Shown in pieces: positions 53,282-63,246 of a stretch of DNA of 64,000 nt (within the stretch, counting starts at the first letter, position 1; each line of letters opens with the position of its first letter). A program made the position numbers and the translations under genes. This DNA comes from Pseudomonas antarctica (GTDB lineage Bacteria > Pseudomonadota > Gammaproteobacteria > Pseudomonadales > Pseudomonadaceae), in the NCBI RefSeq assembly GCF_001647715.1, contig NZ_CP015600.1:5580001-5644000 (forward strand). Direction: 5' to 3'. The notes below the pieces were generated by a model, which saw only the letters and a program-made list of their open reading frames with translations, did no database searches and had not been told where the DNA came from.

Positions 53282-53569
53282 AGAGCCCCAGCGTGGCCTG
53301 TCCGGTTGTGTCAAAAGCCCCCCATTCCTTTTGAGTAGACGTACACCGGCGATACAGTAAGTTGTTTGGGTGCACTTTAGCATAGCCAGTAGAGGCCATT
53401 GGACACCATTGAAATAATTTTTTGAAAGGCTCTATAACGGGCCTTTCAGCGCGTTTTTTCGACGTAAAAAGCAACCCATAAACAGCCATAAACACGCCTG
53501 TGCTGACACTGAAATTTCCCCTTCGCCCAACAGCCACGCAAAAAGCGTTTGGTGGTAAGCTCGCGCACC

Positions 53570-54367
53570 ATGAATATCTACAGCTCTCGCCCCGTTGTCC
53601 TCTGTCTCTCCGGCCATGATCCCAGTGGTGGCGCCGGCTTGCAGGCAGATATCGAAGCCCTGCTCGCCCAAGGCTGTCATGCGGCACCGGCCGTCACCGC
53701 GTTGACCGTGCAAAACACCGTCAATGTCATCGACTTCCGCGTGCTCGACCGCGAGTGGGTAATGGCCCAGGCCAATGCCGTGCTCAGCGACTCCGAAGTG
53801 GCAGCCGTGAAGCTCGGCATGCTCGGTTCCACCGCGATGGTCGACACCGTGGTCGAACTGCTGCAGGCGCACCCGCACCTGCCGGTGGTGTGCGACCCGG
53901 TGCTGCGTGCCGGCGGCGGCGGCAGCCTGGGCAAGGACGAAGTGGGTTATGCCATGCGTGAGCGGCTGTTGCCGCTGTCGTTGATCGCCACGCCCAACTT
54001 GCCGGAAGCGCGCATTCTCGCCGAGTTGCCAAATGGCACGGCCGACGAATGCGCCGAGAAGCTGTTGCCGTTTATCAAGCATCTTCTTATTACCGGCGGG
54101 CACGGCGACGAGCACGAAGTGCACAACCGCCTCTACAGCCGCGACGGCACGCACCAGACCTTCACCTGCCAGCGCCTGCCCGGCAGCTATCACGGTTCAG
54201 GCTGCACGCTCGCCAGCGCCCTGGCCGGTCGGATCGCTCAAGGCGAAGGCCTGGTCAGCGCCGTGCAATCGGCGCTCAACTACACTTGGCGCACCCTGCG
54301 TGACGCTGAACAACTCGGCCAGGGCCAGTTTGTGCCGCGCCGGCTGCCGCTGGATTTCTGCTCGTAA
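53570..54367 (+). CDS. thiD: Hydroxymethylpyrimidine phosphate kinase
   Basis: Phosphorylates HMP and HMP-P to HMP-PP for thiamine synthesis. The 265 residues show CLSGHDPSGGAGLQADIEAL at the N-terminus, CDPVLRAGGGGSLGKDE in the middle, and the anion-hole motif GSYHGSGCTLASALA with the catalytic Cys. It is the first gene of thiD-thiE-hemL, divergent from ladS. The ATG at 53570 starts the conserved part. I see no TPP riboswitch in the leader. Confidence 0.95.
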   Translation: MNIYSSRPVVLCLSGHDPSGGAGLQADIEALLAQGCHAAPAVTALTVQNTVNVIDFRVLDREWVMAQANAVLSDSEVAAVKLGMLGSTAMVDTVVELLQAHPHLPVVCDPVLRAGGGGSLGKDEVGYAMRERLLPLSLIATPNLPEARILAELPNGTADECAEKLLPFIKHLLITGGHGDEHEVHNRLYSRDGTHQTFTCQRLPGSYHGSGCTLASALAGRIAQGEGLVSAVQSALNYTWRTLRDAEQLGQGQFVPRRLPLDFCS

Positions 54368-54399
54368 CTTTGTGCTTTTAACAGCAAGAGGCCTGCCCC

Positions 54400-55029
54400 A
54401 TGAAACTACGTGGCCTTTACGCCATTACCGACAGCCAACTGTTGGCCGGCAAATTCCTCGCCTACGTCGAAGCGGCGCTGGACGGCGGTGTGACCCTGTT
54501 GCAGTACCGCGATAAAAGCAGCGACGAAGCCCGCCGCCTGCGTGAAGCCGAGAAGTTGCGAGAGCTGTGCTCGCGCTACAAGACCCATCTGATCATCAAC
54601 GATGACGCCGAGTTGGCCGCGCGCCTGGGCGTCGGCGTGCACCTGGGCCAGACCGACGGCCCGCTGACCCCGGCCCGAGCATTACTGGGCCCCAAGGCGA
54701 TCATCGGCGCCACCTGCCACAGCCAGATCGAACTGGCCGAACAAGCCGCCAAAGAAGGCGCCAGCTACGTCGCCTTCGGTCGCTTCTTTAACTCCAGCAC
54801 CAAGCCCGGCGCACCCGCCGCCACCGTTGAAATGCTGGCCCAGGCCCGTACACGCTTGCAACTGCCGATCTGCGTGATCGGCGGCGTCACCCTGGAGAAC
54901 GCCGAACCGCTGGTGGCCCACGGTGCCGACCTGCTCGCCGTGGTGCACGGTCTGTTCGGTGCCGACAGCACCCAGGAAGTCACGCGCCGTGCGCGCGCGT
55001 TCAACGATCTTCTTAAGTATTCAGTTTAG
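54400..55029 (+). CDS. thiE: Thiamine phosphate synthase
   Basis: Joins HMP-PP and thiazole phosphate into thiamine phosphate. The 209 residues form the TIM barrel, with [20 protein letters not shown] at the start, [43 protein letters not shown] at the phosphate site. AAGAGG precedes the start, 32 bases after thiD. Confidence 0.96.
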   Translation: MKLRGLYAITDSQLLAGKFLAYVEAALDGGVTLLQYRDKSSDEARRLREAEKLRELCSRYKTHLIINDDAELAARLGVGVHLGQTDGPLTPARALLGPKAIIGATCHSQIELAEQAAKEGASYVAFGRFFNSSTKPGAPAATVEMLAQARTRLQLPICVIGGVTLENAEPLVAHGADLLAVVHGLFGADSTQEVTRRARAFNDLLKYSV

Positions 55030-55040
55030 AGAGCCCGATC

Positions 55041-56324
55041 ATGTCCCGTTCCGAAACCCTGTTTGCCAATGCCCAGAAACACATCCCCGGCGGTGTGAAT
55101 TCCCCCGTGCGTGCGTTCAAGAGCGTGGGCGGCACGCCATTGTTCTTCAAGCATGCCGAAGGCGCGTACGTCACCGACGAAGATGACAAGCGCTACGTGG
55201 ACTATGTGGGTTCCTGGGGCCCGATGATCCTCGGCCACAGCCATCCGGACGTGCTGGACGCAGTGCGCCAGCAACTGCAGCACGGTTTGTCCTATGGCGC
55301 CCCGACCGCCATGGAAACCGAGATGGCCGACCTGGTGTGCTCGATCGTGCCGTCGATGGAAATGGTGCGCATGGTCAGCTCCGGCACCGAAGCCACCATG
55401 AGCGCGATTCGCCTGGCCCGTGGTTTCACCGGCCGCGACAGCATCATCAAGTTCGAAGGCTGCTACCACGGCCACTCCGACAGCCTGCTGGTGAAAGCCG
55501 GTTCAGGCCTGCTGACCCAGGGCGTACCGAGCTCGGCCGGTGTGCCGGCAGCGTTTGCCAAACACACTCTGACGCTGCCGTTCAATGACATCGCCGCCGT
55601 CGAGCAGATGCTCAGCGAAGTCGGTCAAGAAGTCGCGTGCATCATCGTCGAGCCGGTCGCCGGTAACATGAACTGCGTGCCACCGGCGCCTGGCTTCCTT
55701 GAAGGCCTGCGCGAACAGTGCGACAAGCACGGCGTGGTGCTGATTTTCGACGAAGTGATGACCGGTTTCCGCGTTGCCCTCGGTGGTGCCCAGGCTTATT
55801 ACGGCGTCACGCCGGACCTGAGCACCTTCGGCAAGATCATCGGCGGCGGCATGCCGGTGGGTTGCTTCGGCGGCAAACGCGAAATCATGCAGCACATCGC
55901 ACCGCTGGGCCCGGTCTACCAGGCCGGCACCCTGTCGGGTAACCCACTGGCCATGGCCGCCGGCCTGACCACCCTGCGCCTGATCAGCCGCCCGGGCTTC
56001 CACGCCGAGCTGACTGACTACACCACCCGACTGCTGGATGGCCTGCAACAGCGCGCCGATGCTGCCGGCATTCCGTTTGTCACCACTCAGGCGGGCGGCA
56101 TGTTCGGCCTGTACTTCAGTGGCGCCGACGATATCGTCACTTTCGATGACGTGATGGGCAGCGATGCCGACCTGTTCAAGCGCTTCTTCCACTTGATGCT
56201 GGAAGGTGGGGTTTACCTGGCACCGAGCGCCTTCGAAGCCGGCTTCACGTCGATCGCCCATGGCGAAGCGGAGTTGAAACTGACCCTGGATGCTGCCGAG
56301 CGCGCCTTCGCGGCCCTGAAGTAA
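55041..56324 (+). CDS. hemL: Glutamate-1-semialdehyde 2,1-aminomutase
   Basis: PLP enzyme that makes 5-aminolevulinate for haem. The 427 residues are typical. The PLP Lys is in [13 protein letters not shown], and [15 protein letters not shown] is the Asp-containing cofactor site. It is 11 bases after thiE; coupling of hemL to thi genes here is a conserved pseudomonad arrangement. Confidence 0.96.
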   Translation: MSRSETLFANAQKHIPGGVNSPVRAFKSVGGTPLFFKHAEGAYVTDEDDKRYVDYVGSWGPMILGHSHPDVLDAVRQQLQHGLSYGAPTAMETEMADLVCSIVPSMEMVRMVSSGTEATMSAIRLARGFTGRDSIIKFEGCYHGHSDSLLVKAGSGLLTQGVPSSAGVPAAFAKHTLTLPFNDIAAVEQMLSEVGQEVACIIVEPVAGNMNCVPPAPGFLEGLREQCDKHGVVLIFDEVMTGFRVALGGAQAYYGVTPDLSTFGKIIGGGMPVGCFGGKREIMQHIAPLGPVYQAGTLSGNPLAMAAGLTTLRLISRPGFHAELTDYTTRLLDGLQQRADAAGIPFVTTQAGGMFGLYFSGADDIVTFDDVMGSDADLFKRFFHLMLEGGVYLAPSAFEAGFTSIAHGEAELKLTLDAAERAFAALK

Positions 56325-56333
56325 GGGGCAGAT

Positions 56334-56366
56334 AAATCTGACGCTGCCCCTGGCGGCGTCAGATTT
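56334..56366 (+). terminator. Hairpin after hemL (possible terminator)
   Basis: An 11-bp perfect stem (56334-56344, AAATCTGACGC, with 56356-56366, GCGTCAGATTT) around an 11-base loop. There is no T run after it, so it may end transcription poorly or protect the 3' end. Confidence 0.5.
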
Positions 56367-56549
56367 GCTACCTTGCCTACAGAGATTTCCTACTTTTTTC
56401 GAGAAATCACCTGCAATCCGGCAGATAACTTGCCTACGCAGCAGAAAAACGAGTAAAGACTTTGTAAGCAGGGGCCTGCTTATTTCATAATGCGCGCTTA
56501 TTGGACTCCCCGAGGGTCCGCGTGCCCCGTCAGAGGTAAGTCGATTCCC

Positions 56550-57104
56550 ATGAAACGCACCGGCCGCACCCTGGTTCTGGGCTGCCTGTTGCTCCTTCAG
56601 CCGCTGCTGGCACATGCACAAGCAGGCGGCAACTCGTTGTTAATCCCAGCGATGGGTCGTTGCACCCTCAATACCCAGCCAGACAGCCAGGCCGAAGCCC
56701 TGAGCGCGTGCCAGAAACAGGCTGAAGGCGGGGATGCGCAGGCGCAATACGAGTTGGGCCAGTACTACCACGACGAAAAAAACCCTGCCCGCGACCTCAA
56801 CAAAGCCCTGAGCTACTTCGAGAAGGCTTCGTTGCAGGGCCACGCCCAGGCACAATTCCAGCTGGGCAATATGTTCTTCAAAGGCGAAGGCGTGCCGGCC
56901 AATAACGTCCAGGCGTACATCGTGCTGAAAATGGCGGCGGTCAACGGTGCGGAAGACGCACTGGACACGGCCGACGAAGTTGCCGAGCACATGCAGCGCG
57001 ATGAGTTGGAAGTGGCGACGCAGGTGCTGGGGCAGATCTTCCGCAATTACCTGCAGGAATTGCAGAGTGCCGATGGGCGTTCGCCCTTCTCGCCACTGCC
57101 CTGA
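56550..57104 (+). CDS. Secreted Sel1-like repeat protein
   Basis: A 184-residue exported protein: signal peptide cleaved near residue 22 (PLLAHAQA). The core holds two Sel1 repeats (GDAQAQYELGQYYHDEKNPA and GHAQAQFQLGNMFFKGEGVP, about residues 71-145), which usually mediate protein contacts. The C-terminal helices (VAEHMQRDELEVATQVLGQI) are unlike repeats. It follows hemL; its partner is unknown. Confidence 0.87.
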   Translation: MKRTGRTLVLGCLLLLQPLLAHAQAGGNSLLIPAMGRCTLNTQPDSQAEALSACQKQAEGGDAQAQYELGQYYHDEKNPARDLNKALSYFEKASLQGHAQAQFQLGNMFFKGEGVPANNVQAYIVLKMAAVNGAEDALDTADEVAEHMQRDELEVATQVLGQIFRNYLQELQSADGRSPFSPLP

Positions 57105-57126
57105 ATTATTCAGCGCTTCTACTACC

Positions 57127-57213
57127 GCTTTCGCGAGCAAGCCCGCTCCCACACTTAATCGAGTTCCAGCCTTGGAATGCGGTTAAGTGTGGGAGCGGGA
57201 TTGCTCGCGAAAG
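57127..57213. repeat. Divergent REP pair with extended stem
   Basis: Reverse arm 57129-57152 comes first and forward arm 57189-57211 second. The bases just inside also pair (CACTTAA with TTAAGTG), giving an inner stem that extends the repeat. Located between the convergent Sel1 and DUF1820 genes. Confidence 0.88.
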
Positions 57214-57233
57214 GGTCGACTCGGTCTAACGGC

Positions 57234-57560
57234 CTACTTCTCAGGCATCGGCATCGGAAACGGCATCACATTGCTGGTGCCACGTGCCTCGCTGATCTTC
57301 GGCGTGCCCAGGCGCTCCACTTCATCGATGCGCACAATCGAATGCATTGGCACAAAGCTGCGCACCACGCCTTCAAACTGCGCCTTGAGTTTTTCTTCGC
57401 CCGGGTCGACGACCAACTGGGTGCGCTCGCCAAAGACGAACTCTTCCACTTCCAGGAAACCCCACAGATCACTTTGATAGATCTGCTTGGCGTACATTTC
57501 GAACACCTGGCCCTGGTTAAGGAAAATCACCTTGTAGATTGGAGCTTCACGTTTCGTCAT
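57234..57560 (-). CDS. DUF1820 protein
   Basis: A 108-residue cytoplasmic protein of the DUF1820 family (signature YKVIFLNQGQVFEMYAKQIY, GFLEVEEFVFGERTQLVVDP). The C-terminus is proline- and methionine-rich. Function not known. It lies divergent from miaB, as in P. aeruginosa. The start at 57560 is the more probable of two in-frame ATGs. Confidence 0.9.
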   Translation of the reverse strand: MTKREAPIYKVIFLNQGQVFEMYAKQIYQSDLWGFLEVEEFVFGERTQLVVDPGEEKLKAQFEGVVRSFVPMHSIVRIDEVERLGTPKISEARGTSNVMPFPMPMPEK

Positions 57561-57653
57561 GGTGGGCGAATAACACATCGGGGATATAAAAGAGGGCGCG
57601 AACTATAGCATGGCACCCGATGCACAGCGCTAGGAACCAATGGACATGCCCCC

Positions 57654-57659
57654 TATAAT
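57654..57659 (+). promoter_or_regulatory. Perfect -10 box upstream of miaB
   Basis: TATAAT, 32 bases before the miaB start. The -35 candidate TAGGAA at 57631-57636, 17 bases away, is poor. Confidence 0.5.
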
Positions 57660-57691
57660 GCGCGGTTCTTTACCACCAGTTGACGATTCCC

Positions 57692-59020
57692 ATGGCCAAG
57701 AAGCTTTACATCGAAACCCACGGTTGCCAGATGAACGAGTACGACAGCTCGCGCATGGTCGATCTGCTGGGCGAACACCAGGCCCTGGAAGTCACTGCCC
57801 GCGCCGAAGATGCCGACGTCATCCTGCTCAACACCTGCTCGATTCGTGAGCGGGCCCAGGACCGTGTGTACTCGCAGCTGGGCCGCTGGCGCGAATTGAA
57901 ACTGGCCAACCCGGAGATGGTGATCGCCGTCGGTGGTTGCGTAGCCAGCCAGGAAGGCGCTGCGATCCGCGACCGCGCGCCGTATGTCGATGTGGTATTC
58001 GGCCCGCAAACCCTGCACCGCCTGCCGGAAATGATCGACGCAGCACGCATCACCAAGCTGCCGCAGGTGGACGTGTCGTTCCCGGAAATCGAAAAATTCG
58101 ACCACCTGCCCGAGCCGCGCATCGACGGGCCGAGTGCTTACGTGTCGGTAATGGAAGGCTGCAGCAAGTACTGCACCTTCTGCGTGGTGCCCTACACCCG
58201 TGGCGAAGAAGTCAGCCGGCCGTTTGACGACGTGATGTCGGAAATCATCCACCTGGCCGAAAACGGCGTGCGCGAAGTCACCCTGCTGGGCCAGAACGTC
58301 AACGGCTATCGCGGCCAGACCCACGACGGGCGCCTGGCAGACTTGGCGGAGTTGATCCGCGTGGTCGCCGCCGTCGATGGTATTGAGCGTATTCGCTACA
58401 CCACCTCGCACCCGCTGGAGTTTTCCGACAGCCTGATCCAGGCCCACGCCGAGGTGCCGGAGCTGGTCAAACACCTGCACTTGCCGGTGCAGTCAGGCTC
58501 GGACCGCATCCTGTCTGCGATGAAGCGCAACCACACCGCGCTGGAGTACAAATCCAAACTGCGCAAATTGCGTGCGGCGGTGCCGGGTATCTGCATCAGC
58601 TCGGACTTTATCGTCGGTTTCCCTGGTGAGACCGAGAAGGACTTCCAGCAAACCATGAAGCTGATCGAAGACGTCGGCTTCGACTTCTCATACTCGTTCG
58701 TCTACAGCCAGCGCCCGGGCACCCCGGCCGCCGACCTGTTGGATGAGACGCCGGAAGCGCTGAAAAAAGAGCGTTTGAATGCGCTGCAGCACCGCCTGAA
58801 CCAGCAAGGTTTCGAGATCAGCCGACAAATGGTCGGTTCGATCCAGCGCATCCTGGTCACCGATTATTCGAAAAAAGACCCCGGCGAGTTGCAAGGCCGT
58901 ACCGAAAACAACCGAATCGTCAACTTCCGTTGCGACAACCCAACCCTGATCGGCCAGTTCGCCGATGTGCACATTGATGCGGCGCAACCGCACTCGTTGC
59001 GCGGCTCGCTGGTGCAGTAA
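57692..59020 (+). CDS. miaB: tRNA-2-methylthio-N6-isopentenyladenosine synthase MiaB
   Basis: Radical-SAM methylthiotransferase acting on i6A37 of tRNA. The 442 residues show the N-terminal UPF0004 domain ([34 protein letters not shown] with the auxiliary-cluster cysteines), the radical-SAM motif [18 protein letters not shown], and the C-terminal TRAM domain. Length and order are standard. First gene of miaB-phoH-ybeY-corC-lnt. Confidence 0.97.
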   Translation: MAKKLYIETHGCQMNEYDSSRMVDLLGEHQALEVTARAEDADVILLNTCSIRERAQDRVYSQLGRWRELKLANPEMVIAVGGCVASQEGAAIRDRAPYVDVVFGPQTLHRLPEMIDAARITKLPQVDVSFPEIEKFDHLPEPRIDGPSAYVSVMEGCSKYCTFCVVPYTRGEEVSRPFDDVMSEIIHLAENGVREVTLLGQNVNGYRGQTHDGRLADLAELIRVVAAVDGIERIRYTTSHPLEFSDSLIQAHAEVPELVKHLHLPVQSGSDRILSAMKRNHTALEYKSKLRKLRAAVPGICISSDFIVGFPGETEKDFQQTMKLIEDVGFDFSYSFVYSQRPGTPAADLLDETPEALKKERLNALQHRLNQQGFEISRQMVGSIQRILVTDYSKKDPGELQGRTENNRIVNFRCDNPTLIGQFADVHIDAAQPHSLRGSLVQ

Positions 59021-59054
59021 CCCACCCATATTTCTGACTGATTGAGATCAAAAT

Positions 59055-59142
59055 GTGGGAGCGGGCTTGCTCGCGAAGGCGGTGGATCAGTTGATACATG
59101 TATTAGCTGACCCACCGCCTTCGCGAGCAAGCCCGCTCCCAC
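59055..59142. repeat. REPIN, GTGGGAGCGGGCTTGC type, with extended stem
   Basis: Inverted arms at 59055-59078 and 59119-59142; the inner bases AAGGCGGTGG and CCACCGCCTT extend the stem, giving the longest pairing of any REPIN in the window. It lies inside the miaB-phoH gap. Confidence 0.95.
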
Positions 59143-59246
59143 ATGGGAACCGTGCTGCACTTGGGCTAGATAAGTGCTTTCGTACCCGCGCCACTGGCGT
59201 TATCCTCTCTTTCATCTCAACAGCCAAAGGGCGGCTAAAAGCGACC

Positions 59247-60248
59247 TTGAACGCACCCATAGAACCCCATCGTTTTCTCCTCGAGCCTTTTGAGGCTCGC
59301 CGTTTCGCCAACCTGTGCGGACAGTTCGACGAGCACCTGCGCCTGATCGAACAACGCCTGAGTATCGAGATCCGCAACCGCGGCAATCAGTTCGAGCTTA
59401 TTGGTGAACCCCAGCACACCACGTCTGCAGAACACCTGCTCCGCCGCCTCTACCGCGAAACCAAGGGCAGTGAGCTGTCGCCGGAGACCGTGCACCTGTA
59501 CCTGCAGGAATCTGCCGTGGAAGACCTGACCAACAACCCGGTGGCCGAAGCCAGCGTGGCCCTGCGCACCAAAAAAGGCATGATTCGCCCACGCGGCTTG
59601 AATCAGCAGCGCTACGTCAAGGAAATCCTCGGCAACGACATCAACTTCGGCATCGGCCCCGCCGGTACCGGCAAGACCTACCTGGCCGTGGCCTGTGCGG
59701 TGGATGCCCTGGAGCGCGAGCAAGTGCGCCGCATCCTGCTGGTGCGCCCGGCGGTCGAGGCTGGCGAGAAGCTCGGCTTCCTGCCCGGCGACCTGGCCCA
59801 GAAGATCGACCCGTACCTGCGCCCGCTCTATGACGCGCTCTACGAGATGCTCGGCTTTGAATACGTGGCCAAGCTGATCGAGCGCCAGGTTATCGAGATC
59901 GCCCCGCTGGCTTACATGCGTGGCCGTACCTTGAACAACAGCTTCATCATTCTCGACGAAAGCCAGAACACCACCGTCGAACAGATGAAGATGTTCCTCA
60001 CCCGTATCGGTTTCGGTTCCACGGCCGTTATCACCGGTGACGTGACCCAGGTCGACCTGCCCAAGGGCACCAAGTCGGGGCTGGCGCAGGTGATCGATGT
60101 ACTCAAGGACGTGCCGGGCATCAGCTTCACGCATTTCATGCCTAAAGACGTGGTGCGTCACCCGTTGGTGCAGCGCATTGTCGAGGCTTACGAGCGTTTC
60201 GAGCACAAAGATGACGCCCCCGCCAAGGACATTCGCCGCGATGCTTGA
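59247..60248 (+). CDS. ybeZ: PhoH-like ATPase (YbeZ)
   Basis: A 333-residue PhoH-family ATPase that is thought to aid RNA processing with YbeY. Walker A is [14 protein letters not shown], Walker B is FIILDESQN, and the segment [20 protein letters not shown] is the family signature. The family N-terminus [19 protein letters not shown] begins right after a TTG codon at 59247; no ATG or GTG gives a matching start. Readings that begin further up run through the REPIN and are not used. Confidence 0.92.
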   Translation: MNAPIEPHRFLLEPFEARRFANLCGQFDEHLRLIEQRLSIEIRNRGNQFELIGEPQHTTSAEHLLRRLYRETKGSELSPETVHLYLQESAVEDLTNNPVAEASVALRTKKGMIRPRGLNQQRYVKEILGNDINFGIGPAGTGKTYLAVACAVDALEREQVRRILLVRPAVEAGEKLGFLPGDLAQKIDPYLRPLYDALYEMLGFEYVAKLIERQVIEIAPLAYMRGRTLNNSFIILDESQNTTVEQMKMFLTRIGFGSTAVITGDVTQVDLPKGTKSGLAQVIDVLKDVPGISFTHFMPKDVVRHPLVQRIVEAYERFEHKDDAPAKDIRRDA

Positions 60249-60699
60249 GCTTGACCTGCAGCTCGCCACCGAAGCGCCCGCCCCCAGCGAAGCCCAGTTC
60301 CGCCACTGGTGCGCACTGGCCCTGCGCCAGCGCACCGCGGATTCGGAACTGACCATCCGCCTGGTGGACGAGCCCGAAGGCCGTGAACTGAATCACACCT
60401 GGCGCCAAAAGGATTACGCGACCAACGTGCTGTCCTTCCCCGCCGACGTACCGGACGAGTTACTGGATATCCCGTTGCTGGGCGATCTGGTGATCTGCGT
60501 CGAGGTGGTGGAACGCGAAGCAAAGGAACAAGGCAAGGAACTTGAGGCCCATTGGGCCCATCTAGTCATCCACGGCTGCTTGCATCTCTTGGGTTACGAC
60601 CATATAGACGATGACGAAGCCTTGGAAATGGAAACACTGGAACAAACGTTGCTTGCAGAATTGGGTCACCGTGACCCTTACGCTGACGACGAAAACTGA
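60241..60699 (+). CDS. ybeY: Endoribonuclease YbeY
   Basis: Single-strand endoribonuclease needed for 16S rRNA 3' maturation and ribosome quality control. The 152 residues end in the zinc site [23 protein letters not shown] is the other family block. It overlaps ybeZ by eight bases. Confidence 0.97.
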   Translation: MLELDLQLATEAPAPSEAQFRHWCALALRQRTADSELTIRLVDEPEGRELNHTWRQKDYATNVLSFPADVPDELLDIPLLGDLVICVEVVEREAKEQGKELEAHWAHLVIHGCLHLLGYDHIDDDEALEMETLEQTLLAELGHRDPYADDEN

Positions 60700-60742
60700 A
60701 ACGACACCTTACTGACACAACAAAGGATTTAGAGTAATCGCT

Positions 60743-61582
60743 ATGAGCGAAGACCGATCGAGCAACGGGCAGAAGTCATGGCTGGGTAAACTGACCCAGG
60801 CTTTTGCCCACGAGCCGAAAAACCGCCAGGAGCTGCTGGAGCTGCTGCGCGAGGCCCATCAGAACAAGTTGCTGGACAGCGAAGCGCTGGCCATCGTCGA
60901 AGGCGCCATCCAGGTGGCTGACCTGCAAGTTCGGGACATCATGGTCCCGCGTTCGCAGATGATCAGCATCAAGGCGACCCAGACCCCGCGGGAATTCCTC
61001 CCGGCCGTGATCGATTCGGCGCACTCGCGCTACCCGGTTATCGGTGAAAGCCATGACGACGTCATGGGTGTCCTGCTGGCCAAGGACCTGCTGCCGTTGA
61101 TCCTCAAGGAGAACGGCGACAACTTCAACATCAAGGACCTGCTGCGTCCGGCCACCTTCGTGCCTGAATCCAAGCGCCTGAATGTGCTGCTGCGCGAATT
61201 CCGCGCCAACCACAATCACATGGCCATTGTGATCGACGAATACGGCGGCGTAGCGGGCCTGGTGACCATCGAAGACGTGCTGGAACAGATCGTCGGCGAC
61301 ATCGAAGACGAGCACGACGTCGAAGAAGACAGCTACATCAAGCCACTGCCCAGCGGTGACTTCCTGGTCAAGGCTCTGACGCCGATCGAGAACTTCAACG
61401 AGTTCTTCGACAGCGAATTCTCCGACGATGAGTTCGACACCGTGGGTGGCCTGGTGATGAGTGCGTTCGGGCACCTGCCCAAGCGTAACGAAACCACGGA
61501 GATCGGCGCGTATCGCTTTCGCATCCTGAATGCCGACAGCCGCCGCATCCATCTGATTCGCCTGACACCTATTGCCCGCTAA
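60743..61582 (+). CDS. corC: CorC/YbeX-type CBS-domain protein
   Basis: A 279-residue cytoplasmic protein. Two CBS domains (about residues 68-190; VRDIMVPRSQMISI and MAIVIDEYGGVAGLVTIEDV) and a C-terminal CorC_HlyC domain (VGGLVMSAFGHLPKRNE). It is linked to magnesium and cobalt efflux and, in the ybeZYX unit, to ribosome metabolism. AAAGGA lies before the start. Confidence 0.95.
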   Translation: MSEDRSSNGQKSWLGKLTQAFAHEPKNRQELLELLREAHQNKLLDSEALAIVEGAIQVADLQVRDIMVPRSQMISIKATQTPREFLPAVIDSAHSRYPVIGESHDDVMGVLLAKDLLPLILKENGDNFNIKDLLRPATFVPESKRLNVLLREFRANHNHMAIVIDEYGGVAGLVTIEDVLEQIVGDIEDEHDVEEDSYIKPLPSGDFLVKALTPIENFNEFFDSEFSDDEFDTVGGLVMSAFGHLPKRNETTEIGAYRFRILNADSRRIHLIRLTPIAR

Positions 61583-61590
61583 GGACTGAC

Positions 61591-63114
61591 ATGCGCCGTA
61601 TGATCGCACCCGGCTGGCCCGGTAATTTGCTGGCTGTGGTGGCCGGCGCCATCACTACCCTGGCGCTGGCGCCGTTCGACTTGTGGCCGTTTGCACTGGT
61701 GGCAGTCGGATTGTTCTATATCGGCCTGCGCGAACTGACACCGCGTCAGGCCCTGGGCCGTGGCTGGTGTTTCGGTTTCGGCCTGTTTGGCGCCGGCACC
61801 AGCTGGATCTACTACAGCATCCACCACTTCGGCGGCGCTTCGGTGTTGCTCGCTGGCTTTTTGATGCTGCTGTTTACCGCTGCCATTGCCTGGTTCTTCG
61901 CCCTGCCCGCCTGGTTATGGGCACGCTGGTTGCGTCGTAATGAAGCGCCGCTGGCCGATGCGCTGACGTTTGCTGCGTTGTGGGTTGGCCAGGAAGCATT
62001 TCGTGGCTGGTTCCTGACCGGTTTCCCATGGCTGTACTCCGGCTACAGCCAGCTGGACGGGCCACTCACCGGCCTCGCGCCGCTGGGCGGGATGTGGCTG
62101 ATTTCCTTCGCCCTGGCACTGACCGCTGCCGTGCTGTGCAACCTGCCGCGCCTGCTGGCGAGCAAGCGCAACGGCTTTATCGGTGCGGGCCTGGTGCTGC
62201 TGGTTGCGCCGTGGGCCATCGGTTTGGCGCTCAAGCATCACGCCTGGACGACGCCTTCTGGCGCACCCCTGAGCGTGGCCGCCGTGCAGGGCAATGTCGA
62301 ACAAAGCATGAAGTGGGACCCCGAGCAGCTCAATGCGCAGCTGGCGCTGTACCGCGACATGAGTTTCAGCTCCAAGCGAGTCGACCTGTTGGTGTGGCCG
62401 GAAACTGCCGTGCCGGTGCTCAAGGAATCCGTCGAAGGCTACCTGGGCATGATGGGCAAGTTCGCTGCCGACCGGCACACCGCGCTGATCACCGGCGTGC
62501 CGATCCGCCAGGAAGTGCACCACCAGAAGCGCTACTACAACGGCATCACGGTGGTCGGCGAAGGCGAAGGCACTTACTTGAAGCAGAAGCTGGTGCCCTT
62601 TGGCGAATACGTGCCGCTGCAAGACATGCTGCGTGGCGTGATTGCCTTCTTCGACTTGCCGATGTCGGACTTCGCCCGCGGCCCTGCCGATCAGGCGATG
62701 CTGCAAGCCAAGGGCTATCAGATTGCGCCGTTCATTTGTTATGAAGTGGTGTACCCGGAATTTGCCGCCGGCCTGTCGGCCCAGAGCGATCTGTTGCTGA
62801 CGATCAGCAACGACACCTGGTTCGGCCGCTCCATCGGTCCGCTGCAACACCTGCAAATGGCGCAGATGCGCGCACTGGAGGCGGGACGCTGGATGATTCG
62901 CGCGACCAACAACGGCGTCACCGGGCTGATCAACCCGTTTGGGCAGATCACCGAGCAGATCCCGCAGTTCGAGCGGGGGATTCTCTACGGTGAAGTGGTG
63001 CCGATGCATAACCTGACGCCGTACCTGCAATGGCGCTCGTGGCCGCTGATCATCGTGTGCCTGGGCTTGTTTGGCTGGGCGCTGCTGGCGGGCCGGATGT
63101 CCAAAACGGTCTGA
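61591..63114 (+). CDS. lnt: Apolipoprotein N-acyltransferase Lnt
   Basis: Adds the third acyl chain to outer-membrane lipoproteins. The 507 residues have six N-terminal membrane helices and a periplasmic nitrilase domain with the catalytic triad Glu (VWPETAVP), Lys (LKQKLVPFGEYVP) and Cys (FICYEVVYPE). AAGGAC precedes the start. It is the last gene of the miaB-lnt unit, with nine bases after corC. Confidence 0.96.
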   Translation: MRRMIAPGWPGNLLAVVAGAITTLALAPFDLWPFALVAVGLFYIGLRELTPRQALGRGWCFGFGLFGAGTSWIYYSIHHFGGASVLLAGFLMLLFTAAIAWFFALPAWLWARWLRRNEAPLADALTFAALWVGQEAFRGWFLTGFPWLYSGYSQLDGPLTGLAPLGGMWLISFALALTAAVLCNLPRLLASKRNGFIGAGLVLLVAPWAIGLALKHHAWTTPSGAPLSVAAVQGNVEQSMKWDPEQLNAQLALYRDMSFSSKRVDLLVWPETAVPVLKESVEGYLGMMGKFAADRHTALITGVPIRQEVHHQKRYYNGITVVGEGEGTYLKQKLVPFGEYVPLQDMLRGVIAFFDLPMSDFARGPADQAMLQAKGYQIAPFICYEVVYPEFAAGLSAQSDLLLTISNDTWFGRSIGPLQHLQMAQMRALEAGRWMIRATNNGVTGLINPFGQITEQIPQFERGILYGEVVPMHNLTPYLQWRSWPLIIVCLGLFGWALLAGRMSKTV

Positions 63115-63139
63115 CTCTGACAGACACTACAAAACCAAT

Positions 63140-63225
63140 GTGGGAGCTGGCTTGCCTGCGATAGCGTCACCGCGGTGTCACTGACCTACCGAGGTGCCTG
63201 CATCGCGGGCAAGCCCAGCTCCCAC
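63140..63225. repeat. REPIN, GTGGGAGCTGGCTTGCC type
   Basis: Inverted arms at 63140-63163 and 63202-63225, with an extra C in the right arm (AAGCCCAGCTCCCAC). Confidence 0.92.
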
Positions 63226-63246
63226 ATTGGATCGGCAGTGTTTGGA

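Noticed and set aside
53424..53460. Hairpin GAAAGGC/GCCTTTC upstream of thiD
   Set aside because: Only seven pairs with a 10-base loop; the T run is separated from it and the surroundings do not resemble a TPP riboswitch or a convincing terminator.
59055..59246. N-terminal extension of ybeZ through the REPIN
   Set aside because: The extra ~64 residues are encoded by repeat DNA and are unlike any PhoH; the family N-terminus starts at the TTG at 59247.
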